In this document: one piece after another, positions 43,762 to 52,597 of the stretch
Layout: every line of letters begins with the position of its first letter
How positions within the stretch are numbered: the first letter of the stretch is position 1
Source of the DNA: Porcincola intestinalis
GTDB taxonomy: Bacteria; Bacillota; Clostridia; Lachnospirales; Lachnospiraceae
Assembly (NCBI RefSeq): GCF_009696445.1
Contig: NZ_VULZ01000003.1
Location: 62,001-126,000, forward strand
DNA: 64,000 nt
Direction: 5' to 3'
Translations under genes and position numbers: made by a program
The notes under the pieces: model-generated
Database searches by the model: none
The model's input: only the letters and a program-made list of their open reading frames with translations
Told to the model about the DNA's origin: nothing

Positions 43762-44961
43762 ATGCCATCCTCTCAAACAACTACCAAGACAAGCTCCACC
43801 GTCCGCAGAAGGCGGAAAGGGAACTCCGGCCGGACGATGATCCCGCGCCTGCTGGCTCTTGTAATCGTTTTCATTGCTGTCTTTGAAGGCAGAATCATCC
43901 ATACACTCCTCACGCACCGGGTCAGTCCCTCTTCTTCAGGTGTCACTGCCACGCAGGGAAAGACTGCTTCTGACGCTTCGCAGAACCAGGACAAAACCGC
44001 GTCCACCCCATCAGCGGGTGCAGCTTCGACCGGCAGCAACCCGGATCAGGGGCTGGCGGGGCTGGCAACGGTCTCTGTTTCCGGCATGGCGACGGCACAG
44101 GCTGATACTGCCGGTACAGACACCTCGCAGCAGACCGATGCATCCGGTTCCGGCGAGACCATCGACAGCGCCGCTGTTGTCCCTGCCCAGAGCGACTCGG
44201 TCGATGACTCCTATTTCTCAGACGCCGTTTTCATCGGAGACTCGAGAATGGAAGGCTTCCGGAATGCTTCCGGCATCACACAGGGTACCTTCCTGACCGG
44301 CGTCGGCCTCTCCATCAACGACATGGACAAGCAGATCATATCGACGGCGGACGGCAATATATCTGTCTATCAGGGACTGAGCGGCCGGCAGTATAAGAGG
44401 ATCTACCTGATGCTTGGCACCAATGACCTCGGGTTCTATCCATGGGATCAGTTTCAGCCGACCTTCGAGAAAGCCATCAAACAGTTTCATGCGCTTCAGC
44501 CGGATGCCGTCATCTACATCTGCTCGGTCATCTATGTGGAGGAGTCCAAGATCGCGAAGGGCTTTGAGTATGACAACAACCAGAATGTGCAGACAATCAA
44601 CCAGTACATTCTGTCTACCTGCGAGGATCTGTGGTACAGCTACTATCTCAACCTGAATGAGATCTTTTCGGACGGGAATCATGAACTGATCCCAGGCGCT
44701 TCCGCAGATGGGATCCATCTTGAGCCGGAATACTGTGCTCAGATGCTCACTTACCTGAAATCCCACTATATCAGTGACTCCGACTGGAGCCAGGTCTTTG
44801 CGGCCAATGGTGGAGACAGTTCTGCCTCCGGCGCTGAGACAGAGGGAGCAGCAGTCAAGACCAGCTCATCCGCTTCCCAGACCGATGAATCCACGGCTCA
44901 GTCCGGTGTGTCGGCTGCCACCTCCGGATCCGCTGATACCGGGAATGTCAGTGCGGGCTGA
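43762..44961 (+). CDS. Membrane-anchored SGNH/GDSL hydrolase
   Basis: This 399-residue protein has a basic N-terminus, one membrane segment (about residues 27-43, IPRLLALVIVFIAVFEG), and a Ser/Thr/Ala-rich linker to about residue 150. An extracellular SGNH esterase domain follows: FIGDSRMEGF holds the Ser, MLGTNDLG the Gly-Asn block, and ADGIHLEPEYC the Asp-His pair. A second low-complexity tail ends it. It probably adds or removes acetyl groups on an exported glycan, because it is divergent from the MBOAT-DHHW pair. Its ribosome site (GGTG) is weak. Confidence 0.85.
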   Translation: MPSSQTTTKTSSTVRRRRKGNSGRTMIPRLLALVIVFIAVFEGRIIHTLLTHRVSPSSSGVTATQGKTASDASQNQDKTASTPSAGAASTGSNPDQGLAGLATVSVSGMATAQADTAGTDTSQQTDASGSGETIDSAAVVPAQSDSVDDSYFSDAVFIGDSRMEGFRNASGITQGTFLTGVGLSINDMDKQIISTADGNISVYQGLSGRQYKRIYLMLGTNDLGFYPWDQFQPTFEKAIKQFHALQPDAVIYICSVIYVEESKIAKGFEYDNNQNVQTINQYILSTCEDLWYSYYLNLNEIFSDGNHELIPGASADGIHLEPEYCAQMLTYLKSHYISDSDWSQVFAANGGDSSASGAETEGAAVKTSSSASQTDESTAQSGVSAATSGSADTGNVSAG

Positions 44962-45037
44962 CGAGCGCATCTGCCGCATCTGACACCCGGTGCTTTTTCA
45001 CGCACCCGGAATGTTGCCAAGTTGTGGCTGAGCAGCC

Positions 45038-45066
45038 TTGCATTGGCTGCTTCAATCTGCTAAGAT
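45038..45066 (+). promoter_or_regulatory. Candidate promoter of the lipoprotein gene
   Basis: TTGCAT and TAAGAT are 17 bp apart, with TGC before the -10 (extended -10), about 57 bp before the lipoprotein start. Confidence 0.45.
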
Positions 45067-45122
45067 TCCGTAGGCAAACAGAGTTTCCGGGAAAAAACAA
45101 TCAAACAATAAGGGGTTATCAT

Positions 45123-45608
45123 ATGAAGAGATTTCGTAAAATCACTGCTGTTGTGCTCGCTGCAGTCTGTGCAGCGCTTCTTCTGACCGCCTGCGGCGGG
45201 GGATCCTCAAAGGGGACATCTTCCATCGACGTTTCAGCGCTGGCAGATGAGCTGAACAAGGACACCGTCAAGAACGACACACTGACAGAGACCAGTTCCG
45301 ATATGCTTTCCAGCATTTATTTCTTCAAGGACGGTCAGGTTACGGAGAGCAAGGCATACATGAGCTCCGGCTCCACGGCTGATGAGATCTGTGTTGTCAA
45401 GTGCCGGGATGATGCGACCACCGATGATGTGGAGAAGCTCTTCCAGTCCCGGGTTCAGAAGCAGTCCGATCTTTACGCCACCTACAAGGCGGAGGAAAGC
45501 GACAAGCTGAAGAAGGCCATCATCAAGTCAACCGGAAGCTACACCGTCTTGGTTGTCTGTGATGACTATGATAAAGCGAACGAGATTCTTTCAAAATACG
45601 GATTCTGA
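45123..45608 (+). CDS. Lipoprotein, DUF4358-like
   Basis: This is a 161-residue exported lipoprotein. The signal peptide ends in the lipobox LLTAC (Cys near residue 22), so it is lipidated and tethered outside the membrane. The mature part is small, with IYFFKDGQV, DEICVVKCRDD and a late SYTVLVVCDDYDKANEIL. I associate this pattern with DUF4358 proteins, which often occur near MBOAT genes in Clostridia; that assignment is from memory. The frame opens upstream, but AAGGGG lies just before the ATG at 45123 and the signal peptide starts there. It probably belongs to the O-acylation module. Confidence 0.8.
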   Translation: MKRFRKITAVVLAAVCAALLLTACGGGSSKGTSSIDVSALADELNKDTVKNDTLTETSSDMLSSIYFFKDGQVTESKAYMSSGSTADEICVVKCRDDATTDDVEKLFQSRVQKQSDLYATYKAEESDKLKKAIIKSTGSYTVLVVCDDYDKANEILSKYGF

Positions 45609-45696
45609 GCCATGGGATTCCGAGTCAGAGGATTCGGATCCGGAGTGCCCGGCACCTGAGCTCTGTATCTGGAATGCATGAAGGTCAGACATCAGC

Positions 45697-45741
45697 AGAA
45701 AAAAGTGGGCCGCCAGCCAGTGCCGGGACCCACTTTTTTCT
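45697..45741. terminator. Bidirectional terminator
   Basis: The stem AAAAAAGTGGG/CCCACTTTTTT has an imperfect GC-rich inner part, giving A/T runs that serve both the lipoprotein gene and the convergent dipeptidase gene. Confidence 0.85.
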
Positions 45742-45770
45742 GTATATCTTCCGTCTGTATATCTTCCGTC
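45741..45770. repeat. 15-bp direct duplication
   Basis: TGTATATCTTCCGTC occurs twice head to tail between the terminator and the 3' end of the dipeptidase gene. Confidence 0.8.
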
Positions 45771-45815
45771 TGTCGTTCATCCTTCTGAACTGCTCGGGCT
45801 GGCTCATCAGCTGCA

Positions 45816-47237
45816 TCAGCCGCACAGCTGGATGATCGTGTCCGCAAAGATTTTCACACTCTTCACAAGCACATCGATATCGACAAATTCATCATCGCCA
45901 TGCATCCGGTTGTCAACACCTTCCACCTCGCAGCCGAACGCGACACCTCTCTTCAGGCCATGGACATAGGTGCCGCCGCCAATAGCCATCGGCTTGCCCG
46001 GCTTGCCGAAATAGCGCTCATAGCTCTGAAGAAGCGTTTTGACAAATGGCGAATCCGCAGGCACATAGTGGGCCGGTGTCATCGGACCATCCTCCATCTC
46101 AAAGCCCTTCTGCCGGAGCATGGCTCTGATCTTCTCCGTCAGGTTTTCCTCTGTCGCGCAGAGCGGCGCTCTGCAGTCAAACTCCGCCGTCAGCTTTCCA
46201 TTCTGAAGCTTCAGGATATCCAGGCTGAGCGTCAGCTCGCCGCTCTCCTCATCGCAAAGATCAACCCCAAGCGCCTTCCCGTGGCAGTCTCCGAACGGAA
46301 AGAGCTCAGCCAGTCCTAGGAGTGCATGAGTCGTCTTCGTCCCTGCAAGAGGAAGCCTGCTGATGAAGAAAAGCAGGGCTGTCAGGGCATTGACGGAGCC
46401 GTTGTCCGGCATGGCCGCATGGCCTGTCTGCCCCTTAACATGAACGAACTCACGGTCGCTCTTCAGCTCCCAGGTCACAGCCGCCTTTGTCTTCTTCTCT
46501 GTCTCTCCCGCCGCCTGTTCAAGCTGCTCCTTCGTCAGTCCCCGGAACGCGGCATCCGCAGTCCCCGGCACGACATTTGCCTTTGAGCCTGCGTCAATTT
46601 CAAGGACACAGGGTGTGTGGTAGTCCTCCGGAAGGTCTGCGGTAAACTTTTTCGCCAATCTTGCCTTCTCGATATTGATCAACGGGAAGTTTGCATCAGG
46701 CGAAAATGTATATTCTGCCTCCTTCTCAATTCCATAGTAATGCTCCAGATCGGAACTGCCGCACTCCTCGTCTGCACCCAGGATCAGCCGGACGCCATGG
46801 CGCAGACCGATGCCCAGCTCCGAGACAGCCCGCATGGCATAGAATGCCGCAACAGCAGGTCCCTTGTCATCCGCTGTTCCTCTTCCATAGAGATAGTGAT
46901 CTTCCTGAAGCGGCTCAAAGGGCTGCGTTTTCTTCCAGTCCTTCGAAACCGGTACGACATCGAGATGCGCCAGAATGTCCAGGCTCTTCTCTCCATCTCC
47001 AGCAAGATCTGCTGTAATGCAGTAGTTGTCATAGTTATGAACCTGAAACCCCTTTGATTCAGCCAGACGCGCCATTGCTGCCAGCGCTGCCGCCGGTCCT
47101 TCGCCAAACGGCTTTCCATCCTTCGCCTCGCCCTTTGTGCTGTCGATGCGCACAAGCGCGGAAATATCGTCCGTCATCTCCTGTCTGTGCGCCTCTGCCC
47201 ATGCGTCCAGACGATTTGCATATTCTGAATGATCCAT
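45816..47237 (-). CDS. pepV: M20-family dipeptidase (PepV/Sapep-like)
   Basis: This 473-residue zinc peptidase cleaves dipeptides in the cytosol. Metal ligands are in order: ILAHLDVVP (His), GRGTADDKGP (bridging Asp), LGADEECGSSD (catalytic Glu pair) and, near the end, GGGTYVHGLKRGVAFG with the last His. The inserted lid domain carries HAAMPDNGSVNAL. This layout is that of PepV and the Sapep family, not of DapE or ArgE, which are shorter. The start at 47237 follows GGGAGG; an upstream ATG lies inside that ribosome site. It is divergent from the MerR-fusion gene with overlapping promoters. Confidence 0.92.
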   Translation of the reverse strand: MDHSEYANRLDAWAEAHRQEMTDDISALVRIDSTKGEAKDGKPFGEGPAAALAAMARLAESKGFQVHNYDNYCITADLAGDGEKSLDILAHLDVVPVSKDWKKTQPFEPLQEDHYLYGRGTADDKGPAVAAFYAMRAVSELGIGLRHGVRLILGADEECGSSDLEHYYGIEKEAEYTFSPDANFPLINIEKARLAKKFTADLPEDYHTPCVLEIDAGSKANVVPGTADAAFRGLTKEQLEQAAGETEKKTKAAVTWELKSDREFVHVKGQTGHAAMPDNGSVNALTALLFFISRLPLAGTKTTHALLGLAELFPFGDCHGKALGVDLCDEESGELTLSLDILKLQNGKLTAEFDCRAPLCATEENLTEKIRAMLRQKGFEMEDGPMTPAHYVPADSPFVKTLLQSYERYFGKPGKPMAIGGGTYVHGLKRGVAFGCEVEGVDNRMHGDDEFVDIDVLVKSVKIFADTIIQLCG

Positions 47238-47269
47238 ATGATAACCTCCCATGCTGCGTGATACCCTGC

Positions 47270-47298
47270 ATTATACGCCGTCTTGTTCCGCCTGTCGA
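47270..47298 (-). promoter_or_regulatory. Promoter of the dipeptidase gene
   Basis: TCGACA and TATAAT are separated by 17 bp on the minus strand, about 30 bp before the start codon. Confidence 0.7.
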
Positions 47299-47323
47299 AA
47301 TGTTTCTGCTGCTGTGATACAAT
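47295..47323 (+). promoter_or_regulatory. Candidate promoter of the MerR-methyltransferase gene
   Basis: TCGAAA and TACAAT are 17 bp apart with TGA before the -10. Its -35 overlaps that of the divergent dipeptidase promoter, so the two may compete. Confidence 0.4.
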
Positions 47324-47385
47324 CTGTTTCAAACATGTACGATTGATTTGATTGATATGATCGGGAAGGACGGGGAATAGCTGTC

Positions 47386-48564
47386 ATGAAGAAGGAAGGC
47401 TATTATTCATCAGGTCAGTTTGCAAAGCTTGCGGATGTCTCAGTCCGGACCATCCGGTTTTACGACCGGCAGAATGTACTCAAGCCCTCTTTTGTGGATG
47501 CGCACGGTGCCCGGTTTTACACAGACCGGGATCTGGCATCTCTCCAGCAGATCCTGCTTCTCAAGTACCTCGGCTTTTCTCTGGAGGAGATCCGGGACAT
47601 GACTATCGGCGGATCGGACTACAGCCACATCTCCCGGATGCTTCGCATTCAGGAAAAACTCGTCCAGGACCGGATCGAACAGATGCAGACGGTCGCCGAG
47701 GCGATCCGCGATACGGAGGAAGAGCTCCGCCGCGGCAATGTCAACTGGCAGAATATGCTGGACCTGATCCATCTGACCGGCATGGAGCGTTCCCTTGCAT
47801 CCCAGTACAGAAGCGCAACGAACCTCTCCGCCCGCATCGCGCTTCACAGCCTCTATTCAACAAACCCGGAAGGGTGGTTTCCCTGGCTCTACCGAAAGCT
47901 GGAGCTTGCACCGGGCATGCGTGTCCTGGAGGTCGGCTGCGGAGACGGGGCACTCTGGACCTGCCGGCACGAAGAACTCCCTCGTCCCATCTCCATCGTA
48001 CTGTCGGATATATCGGACGGCATGATACGGGACGTTCGGCGAAATATACGGCAAGATCTCCAGTCCTTCACCTTCCAGGTCTTCGACTGCGCCAACATTC
48101 CGTACGCGGACAATACCTTTGACCTGGTCATCGCCAACCATGTCCTGTTCTATGCGGATGATCTGCCCGGAACGCTTCAGGAGCTTGCACGCGTCCTGAG
48201 GCCTGGCGGACGGTTTATCTGCAGCAGCTACAGCAGCCGCCATATGCACGAAATCCGTGATCTTGTCCGCCTCTTCGACAGTCACATCTCGCTCTCACTG
48301 GGTCATCTGTATGAGCGCTTCGGTCTTGAAAACGGGCAGTCGCTTCTCTCCCCTGTTTTCTCCTCCGTCCGCCTCCTTCGGTACGAGGACGGATTGAGGA
48401 TTACCGACCCGCAGCCGCTTATCGAATACATTCTCTCCTGCCATGGCAACCAGAACCAGTATCTGGTCAACCGGTACAAAGAGTTTCAGTCATTCGTAAA
48501 AGAACAGGTTGGAAATGAATTCTACGTCACAAAAGATGCCGGTATTTTCGTCTGCAGGCTCTGA
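47386..48564 (+). CDS. MerR-family regulator fused to a SAM-dependent methyltransferase
   Basis: This 392-residue protein joins a DNA-binding and an enzyme-like domain. Residues of about 7-75 are a MerR winged helix (SSGQFAKLADVSVRTIRFYD, then LASLQQILLLKYLGFSLEEI), and about 80-120 form the dimer coil (RIQEKLVQDRIEQMQ). From about 145 on there is a class I methyltransferase: RVLEVGCGDGALW is motif I, IVLSDISDGMI the acidic loop, NTFDLVIANHVLFY motif IV, and LARVLRPGGRFICSSYS motif VI. The role is unknown; SAM or the methyl acceptor may be the ligand that controls DNA binding. A MerR-like promoter dyad lies just 3' (48598-48628). Confidence 0.9.
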   Translation: MKKEGYYSSGQFAKLADVSVRTIRFYDRQNVLKPSFVDAHGARFYTDRDLASLQQILLLKYLGFSLEEIRDMTIGGSDYSHISRMLRIQEKLVQDRIEQMQTVAEAIRDTEEELRRGNVNWQNMLDLIHLTGMERSLASQYRSATNLSARIALHSLYSTNPEGWFPWLYRKLELAPGMRVLEVGCGDGALWTCRHEELPRPISIVLSDISDGMIRDVRRNIRQDLQSFTFQVFDCANIPYADNTFDLVIANHVLFYADDLPGTLQELARVLRPGGRFICSSYSSRHMHEIRDLVRLFDSHISLSLGHLYERFGLENGQSLLSPVFSSVRLLRYEDGLRITDPQPLIEYILSCHGNQNQYLVNRYKEFQSFVKEQVGNEFYVTKDAGIFVCRL

Positions 48565-48597
48565 TCGCCTTAAATTTTCTGTATTTTCTCCAAGGGC

Positions 48598-48628
48598 TTG
48601 AAGGTGACGTAGCGTCACCATATACACT
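48598..48628 (+). promoter_or_regulatory. MerR-type promoter with a perfect dyad
   Basis: TTGAAG and TACACT are 19 bp apart, the long spacer typical of MerR-activated promoters. The spacer holds the perfect inverted repeat GGTGACG-TAG-CGTCACC (48603-48619). It lies 34 bp past the MerR-fusion stop and about 90 bp before rfbA, pointing at rfbA. Confidence 0.6.
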
Positions 48629-48720
48629 GTAGCCAGTCAAGGGCCTCCGAAGTCTGTACGTGTCATACAGAATCCTCCGTTTTTCCGGCAGGTCCCAGTA
48701 CGAGAAAGGAGTTCTGACGC

Positions 48721-49617
48721 ATGAAGGGAATCATTCTCGCCGGCGGATCCGGCACACGCCTGTATCCGCTCACCATGGTCACCTCGAAGCAGCTGCTTCC
48801 TATCTATGACAAGCCGATGATCTACTATCCGATGTCGGTCCTGATGTCTGCCGGTATCCGGGAGATTCTGATCATCTCGACGCCGCAGGACACACCGCGT
48901 TTCCGCGAGCTGCTCGGCGACGGACATCAATTCGGCGTCCACCTGAGCTATGCGGTCCAGCCCAGCCCGGACGGACTCGCACAGGCCTTCATCATCGGGA
49001 AGGAATTCGTCGGATCCGACGAAGTCACGATGATCCTCGGGGACAACATTTTCTTCGGGCATGGTCTGAAGAAGCGCATGAAGACCGCCATCAAGAACGC
49101 GGAGTCCGGCCGCGGGGCTACGGTCTTCGGGTATTACGTGGATGATCCGGAGCGCTTCGGCATTGTCTCCTTCAACAAAGAAGGAAAGGCCGTCTCGATC
49201 GAGGAGAAACCGAAGAAGCCGAAGAGCAACTACTGCGTGACCGGCCTGTACGTGTACGACAACCGCGTCATCGAATACGCTCAGAACCTGAAGCCATCCG
49301 CGCGCGGAGAGCTGGAAATCACCGACCTCAACCGCATCTACCTGGAACATGGCGACCTCAATGTCGAGCTTCTGGGACAGGGCTTCACCTGGCTCGATAC
49401 CGGGACGCACGAGTCGCTTGTGGATGCCACCAACTTCGTCAAGACGGTCGAACAGCACGAGCACCGCAAGATTGCCTGCCTGGAGGAGATCGCCTACAAC
49501 AACGGCTGGATCAGCAAGGAGGAGGTTCTCGAGGTCTACAATATTCTGAAAAAGAATCAGTACGGACAGTACCTCAAGGACGTTCTCGACGGCAAGTATA
49601 TCGACAAGACGCAGTGA
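48721..49617 (+). CDS. rfbA: Glucose-1-phosphate thymidylyltransferase
   Basis: RfbA makes dTDP-glucose from glucose 1-phosphate and dTTP, the first step to dTDP-L-rhamnose. The 298-residue length is standard. [11 protein letters not shown] opens the protein, followed by [24 protein letters not shown] with the metal-binding Asp, [13 protein letters not shown] and the closing [19 protein letters not shown] lies nine bases before the ATG. It is first of the four consecutive genes rfbA-B-D-C on the plus strand. The preceding MerR-like promoter may control it. Confidence 0.97.
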   Translation: MKGIILAGGSGTRLYPLTMVTSKQLLPIYDKPMIYYPMSVLMSAGIREILIISTPQDTPRFRELLGDGHQFGVHLSYAVQPSPDGLAQAFIIGKEFVGSDEVTMILGDNIFFGHGLKKRMKTAIKNAESGRGATVFGYYVDDPERFGIVSFNKEGKAVSIEEKPKKPKSNYCVTGLYVYDNRVIEYAQNLKPSARGELEITDLNRIYLEHGDLNVELLGQGFTWLDTGTHESLVDATNFVKTVEQHEHRKIACLEEIAYNNGWISKEEVLEVYNILKKNQYGQYLKDVLDGKYIDKTQ

Positions 49618-49620
49618 AAA

Positions 49621-49646
49621 GCTGACCGATTAAGCTGACCGATTCC
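49621..49646. repeat. 13-bp direct duplication after rfbA
   Basis: GCTGACCGATTAA is followed directly by GCTGACCGATTCC, three bases past the rfbA stop codon. Confidence 0.7.
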
Positions 49647-49683
49647 CGGCAGAATCGTTCAAGGCACAGAAAGGATTTTGTTT

Positions 49684-50712
49684 ATGAATATCATCGTCAC
49701 CGGCGGAGCCGGCTTCATCGGCTCCAACTTTATCTTCTACGAAATGAAAAACCATCCGGAGGACCGGATTATCTGTCTCGACAGCCTGACCTATGCAGGA
49801 AACCTGTCCACCCTGAAGCCCGTCCTCGACAAACCGAACTTCCGTTTTGTAAAGGAGTCCATCACGGACCGTGAGGCAGTTGAGCGGCTCTTTGAGGAGG
49901 AAAAACCTGACATTGTCGTCAACTTTGCGGCAGAGAGCCATGTCGACCGCTCAATCGTGAATCCGGACATCTTCCTTGAAACCAACATTCATGGAACGAC
50001 GATCCTGATGGATGCCTGCCGCAAGTACGGCATCCGCCGGTTCCACCAGGTCTCTACCGACGAGGTATACGGCGATCTGCCGCTTGACCGCCCGGATCTC
50101 TTCTTCCATGAGGATACCCCGCTTCACACCTCCAGCCCCTACTCCAGCTCGAAGGCATCTGCAGATCTGTTCGTCCTGGCATACCACAGAACATTCGGTC
50201 TCCCGGTCACCATTTCCAGATGCTCCAACAACTACGGACCGTATCAGTTCCCGGAGAAGCTCATTCCGCTGATGTTCATCAACGCACTGAATGACAAGCC
50301 GCTCCCGGTCTACGGCGAGGGCAAGAATGTCCGCGACTGGCTCTATGTGGAGGATCACTGCCGCGCGATCGATCTGATCATGCGCAAGGGCAGAGACGGC
50401 GAGGTCTACAACGTCGGCGGACACAATGAGATGCACAACATCGACATTGTGAAGCTGATCTGCGACGCACTTGGAAAACCCTACTCCCTGATTACACATG
50501 TCGAGGACCGCAAGGGACATGACAGACGCTATGCCATCGACCCGACCAAGATCCACAACGAACTGGGATGGCTTCCAGAGACGAAGTTCGCGGATGGCAT
50601 CCGGATGACCATCGACTGGTACAAGACACATGAAAACTGGTGGAAGCCGATCATTTCCGGCGAATACCAGAACTACTACCAGAAGATGTACGGAAACAGG
50701 AAAGAAGTCTGA
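49684..50712 (+). CDS. rfbB: dTDP-glucose 4,6-dehydratase
   Basis: RfbB converts dTDP-glucose to dTDP-4-keto-6-deoxyglucose with a tightly bound NAD. The 342-residue short-chain dehydrogenase has the NAD loop VTGGAGFIGSNF, FAAESHVDRSI, FHQVSTDEVYGDL with the catalytic Thr-Asp-Glu, and YSSSKASADL with the catalytic Tyr-Lys pair. The ATG at 49684 follows AAAGGA; a TTG six bases earlier is less likely. It lies 66 bp after rfbA, and rfbD follows by 14 bp. Confidence 0.97.
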   Translation: MNIIVTGGAGFIGSNFIFYEMKNHPEDRIICLDSLTYAGNLSTLKPVLDKPNFRFVKESITDREAVERLFEEEKPDIVVNFAAESHVDRSIVNPDIFLETNIHGTTILMDACRKYGIRRFHQVSTDEVYGDLPLDRPDLFFHEDTPLHTSSPYSSSKASADLFVLAYHRTFGLPVTISRCSNNYGPYQFPEKLIPLMFINALNDKPLPVYGEGKNVRDWLYVEDHCRAIDLIMRKGRDGEVYNVGGHNEMHNIDIVKLICDALGKPYSLITHVEDRKGHDRRYAIDPTKIHNELGWLPETKFADGIRMTIDWYKTHENWWKPIISGEYQNYYQKMYGNRKEV

Positions 50713-50726
50713 CAAGGGTGAAAACT

Positions 50727-51755
50727 ATGAATGTACTGGTAACAGGAGTTGGCGGTCAGCTCGGCCATGACGTGATGAACGAGCTCTACAAAAGAGGTTA
50801 TCAGGGAACCGGATCGGATATTCAGCCGGAATATGCCGGCGCACAGGATGGAAGTCCTGTCACAACAATGCCTTATATCTCCCTTGACATCACGGACCGG
50901 GATGCTGTCATGAAAGCAGTCCAGGCGCTTCGCCCTGACGTCATCGTTCACTGTGCCGCATGGACAGCTGTCGATCTTGCAGAGGATGATGACAAAGTAG
51001 CAAAGGTCCGCGCTGTCAATGTAGGCGGAACACAGAACATCGCGGATGCAGCAAAGACCATCGATGCAAAGATGGTCTACCTTTCCACGGACTATGTCTT
51101 TGACGGACAAGGAGATACGCCGTGGGATCCGGATTTCAAGGGCTATAAGCCGCTGAATGTCTACGGCCAGACGAAGCTTGACGGGGAATTTGCAGTCTCT
51201 GGCACCATCGACAAGTATTTCATCGTCCGGATTGCTTGGGTTTTCGGCAAGAACGGGAAAAACTACATCAAGACCATGCTGAATATCGGCAAAAGCCATG
51301 ATGAGCTGAGAATCGTCGATGATCAGATCGGGACCCCGACCTACACATTTGACCTGGCATCGCTTCTTGTCGATATGATTGAGACAGAGAAGTATGGGTA
51401 TTACCATGCAACCAATGCGGAGATTCCAGCCTCCGAGGGCGGGTATCTCATGGACGGCACAAAAAGTGCATCGCCGGAGGCTGTCTATACAAAGGAAGGC
51501 ACGAAGACGGGCTATATCAGCTGGTATGATTTCTCCCGCGAAATCTTCCGGCAGGCTGCGCTGCTCGGCCACGACGAGTACAGCGAAAAGAATCTCCGGC
51601 TCATCCCGGTCAGCACAGCCGAATACGGGCTGTCCAAGGCAAAGCGCCCCTTCAACAGCCGACTCGACAAGTCAAAGCTCGTCAGGGAGGGCTTCACTCC
51701 TCTTCCGGACTGGAGAGATGCCTTGGCAAGATATCTGAAGGAGCTTGGGTACTAA
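50727..51755 (+). CDS. rfbD: dTDP-4-dehydrorhamnose reductase
   Basis: RfbD reduces dTDP-4-keto-rhamnose to dTDP-L-rhamnose, the last step. The 342-residue protein is longer than the usual 290-300. It has VLVTGVGGQLGHDV for NAD(P)H, HCAAWTAVDLAEDD, YLSTDYVFDGQGDTPW and YGQTKLDGE with the catalytic Tyr-Lys, then VRIAWVFGKNGKNYIKTM. The extra length lies in a segment near residues 225-260 (ATNAEIPASEGGYLMDGT). The start at 50727 follows AAGGGTG. It sits between rfbB and rfbC, so the operon order is A-B-D-C. Confidence 0.95.
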   Translation: MNVLVTGVGGQLGHDVMNELYKRGYQGTGSDIQPEYAGAQDGSPVTTMPYISLDITDRDAVMKAVQALRPDVIVHCAAWTAVDLAEDDDKVAKVRAVNVGGTQNIADAAKTIDAKMVYLSTDYVFDGQGDTPWDPDFKGYKPLNVYGQTKLDGEFAVSGTIDKYFIVRIAWVFGKNGKNYIKTMLNIGKSHDELRIVDDQIGTPTYTFDLASLLVDMIETEKYGYYHATNAEIPASEGGYLMDGTKSASPEAVYTKEGTKTGYISWYDFSREIFRQAALLGHDEYSEKNLRLIPVSTAEYGLSKAKRPFNSRLDKSKLVREGFTPLPDWRDALARYLKELGY

Positions 51756-51830
51756 AACCAGACGTTTTCATGCAGCCGGCCGGCCTTACGTGCCGGCTGC
51801 ATGATGTAAAGAAAGGATCATACGAACTAC

Positions 51831-52436
51831 ATGGGACAGATTACAGTCAACAAGACACCAATCGATGGTCTCTACACCATTCTGCCGACTGTACACGGCG
51901 ATAAGAGAGGCTATTTTACAGAAACCTACAACGAACGCGACATGAAGGAAGCCGGTCTGGATATGGTCTTTGTCCAGGACAACCAGTCCTCCTCGACAAA
52001 GGGCGTGCTGCGCGGGCTTCATTTTCAGAAGAAACACCCTCAGGGAAAGCTGGTCCGCTGCATCCGCGGGACTGTCTTCGACGTTGCAGTTGACCTGCGT
52101 GAGGGCAGCAAGACCTTCGGCCAGTGGTATGGCGTGGAGCTTTCCGAGGACAACCACCTTCAGTTCTACATCTCACCTGGATTCGCACATGGCTTCCTCG
52201 TGCTCTCCGACATCGCAGAGTTCTGCTATAAGGTAACAGATTTCTATACACCTGGCGATGAGGGCGGCATCGCCTGGAACGATCCGTCCGTCGGCATCAA
52301 GTGGCCTCATGTCGTCGGTTCCTATCCCGGCAGCGGAGATGCCTCCGGTTATCGTCTCGATGACGGAACACCGCTGAACCTGGCGCAGCGCGATATGGAT
52401 TTCGACGTCCTTGCGAAAACCTTTCATTTTACCTAA
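51831..52436 (+). CDS. rfbC: dTDP-4-dehydrorhamnose 3,5-epimerase
   Basis: RfbC inverts carbons 3 and 5 of dTDP-4-keto-6-deoxyglucose. The 201-residue cupin protein has the typical GDKRGYFTETYNERDM, VQDNQSSSTKGVLRGLHFQ with the catalytic His, RCIRGTVFDVAVDLREGS and YISPGFAHGFLVLSD. The AAAGGA site lies rather far from the ATG. It closes the rhamnose-donor operon, 75 bp after rfbD, and a strong terminator lies about 160 bp on. No rhamnosyltransferase gene is in the window. Confidence 0.97.
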   Translation: MGQITVNKTPIDGLYTILPTVHGDKRGYFTETYNERDMKEAGLDMVFVQDNQSSSTKGVLRGLHFQKKHPQGKLVRCIRGTVFDVAVDLREGSKTFGQWYGVELSEDNHLQFYISPGFAHGFLVLSDIAEFCYKVTDFYTPGDEGGIAWNDPSVGIKWPHVVGSYPGSGDASGYRLDDGTPLNLAQRDMDFDVLAKTFHFT

Positions 52437-52597
52437 AAGAGGATATCAAGGAAGTATTCCTAACTCGATCAAGTCACTCAATCGTTCTCCGTTTCTACAC
52501 TCATTGCCTCAGATCACGCATCGTCCAGCCTCATGGTCCTTCAAACTCTGATGGTTCCGGTCAATTCCCATGAATACGATGCTTCGTCGGCATAAGA

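Noticed and set aside
48603-48619. Transcription terminator after the MerR-methyltransferase gene
   Set aside because: The dyad is only 7 bp per arm with a three-base loop and no T-tract; promoter boxes on both sides fit a MerR operator better.
48721-52436. Full O-antigen or capsule cluster around rfbABDC
   Set aside because: Only the four dTDP-rhamnose genes are present; there is no glycosyltransferase, flippase or polymerase in the window.
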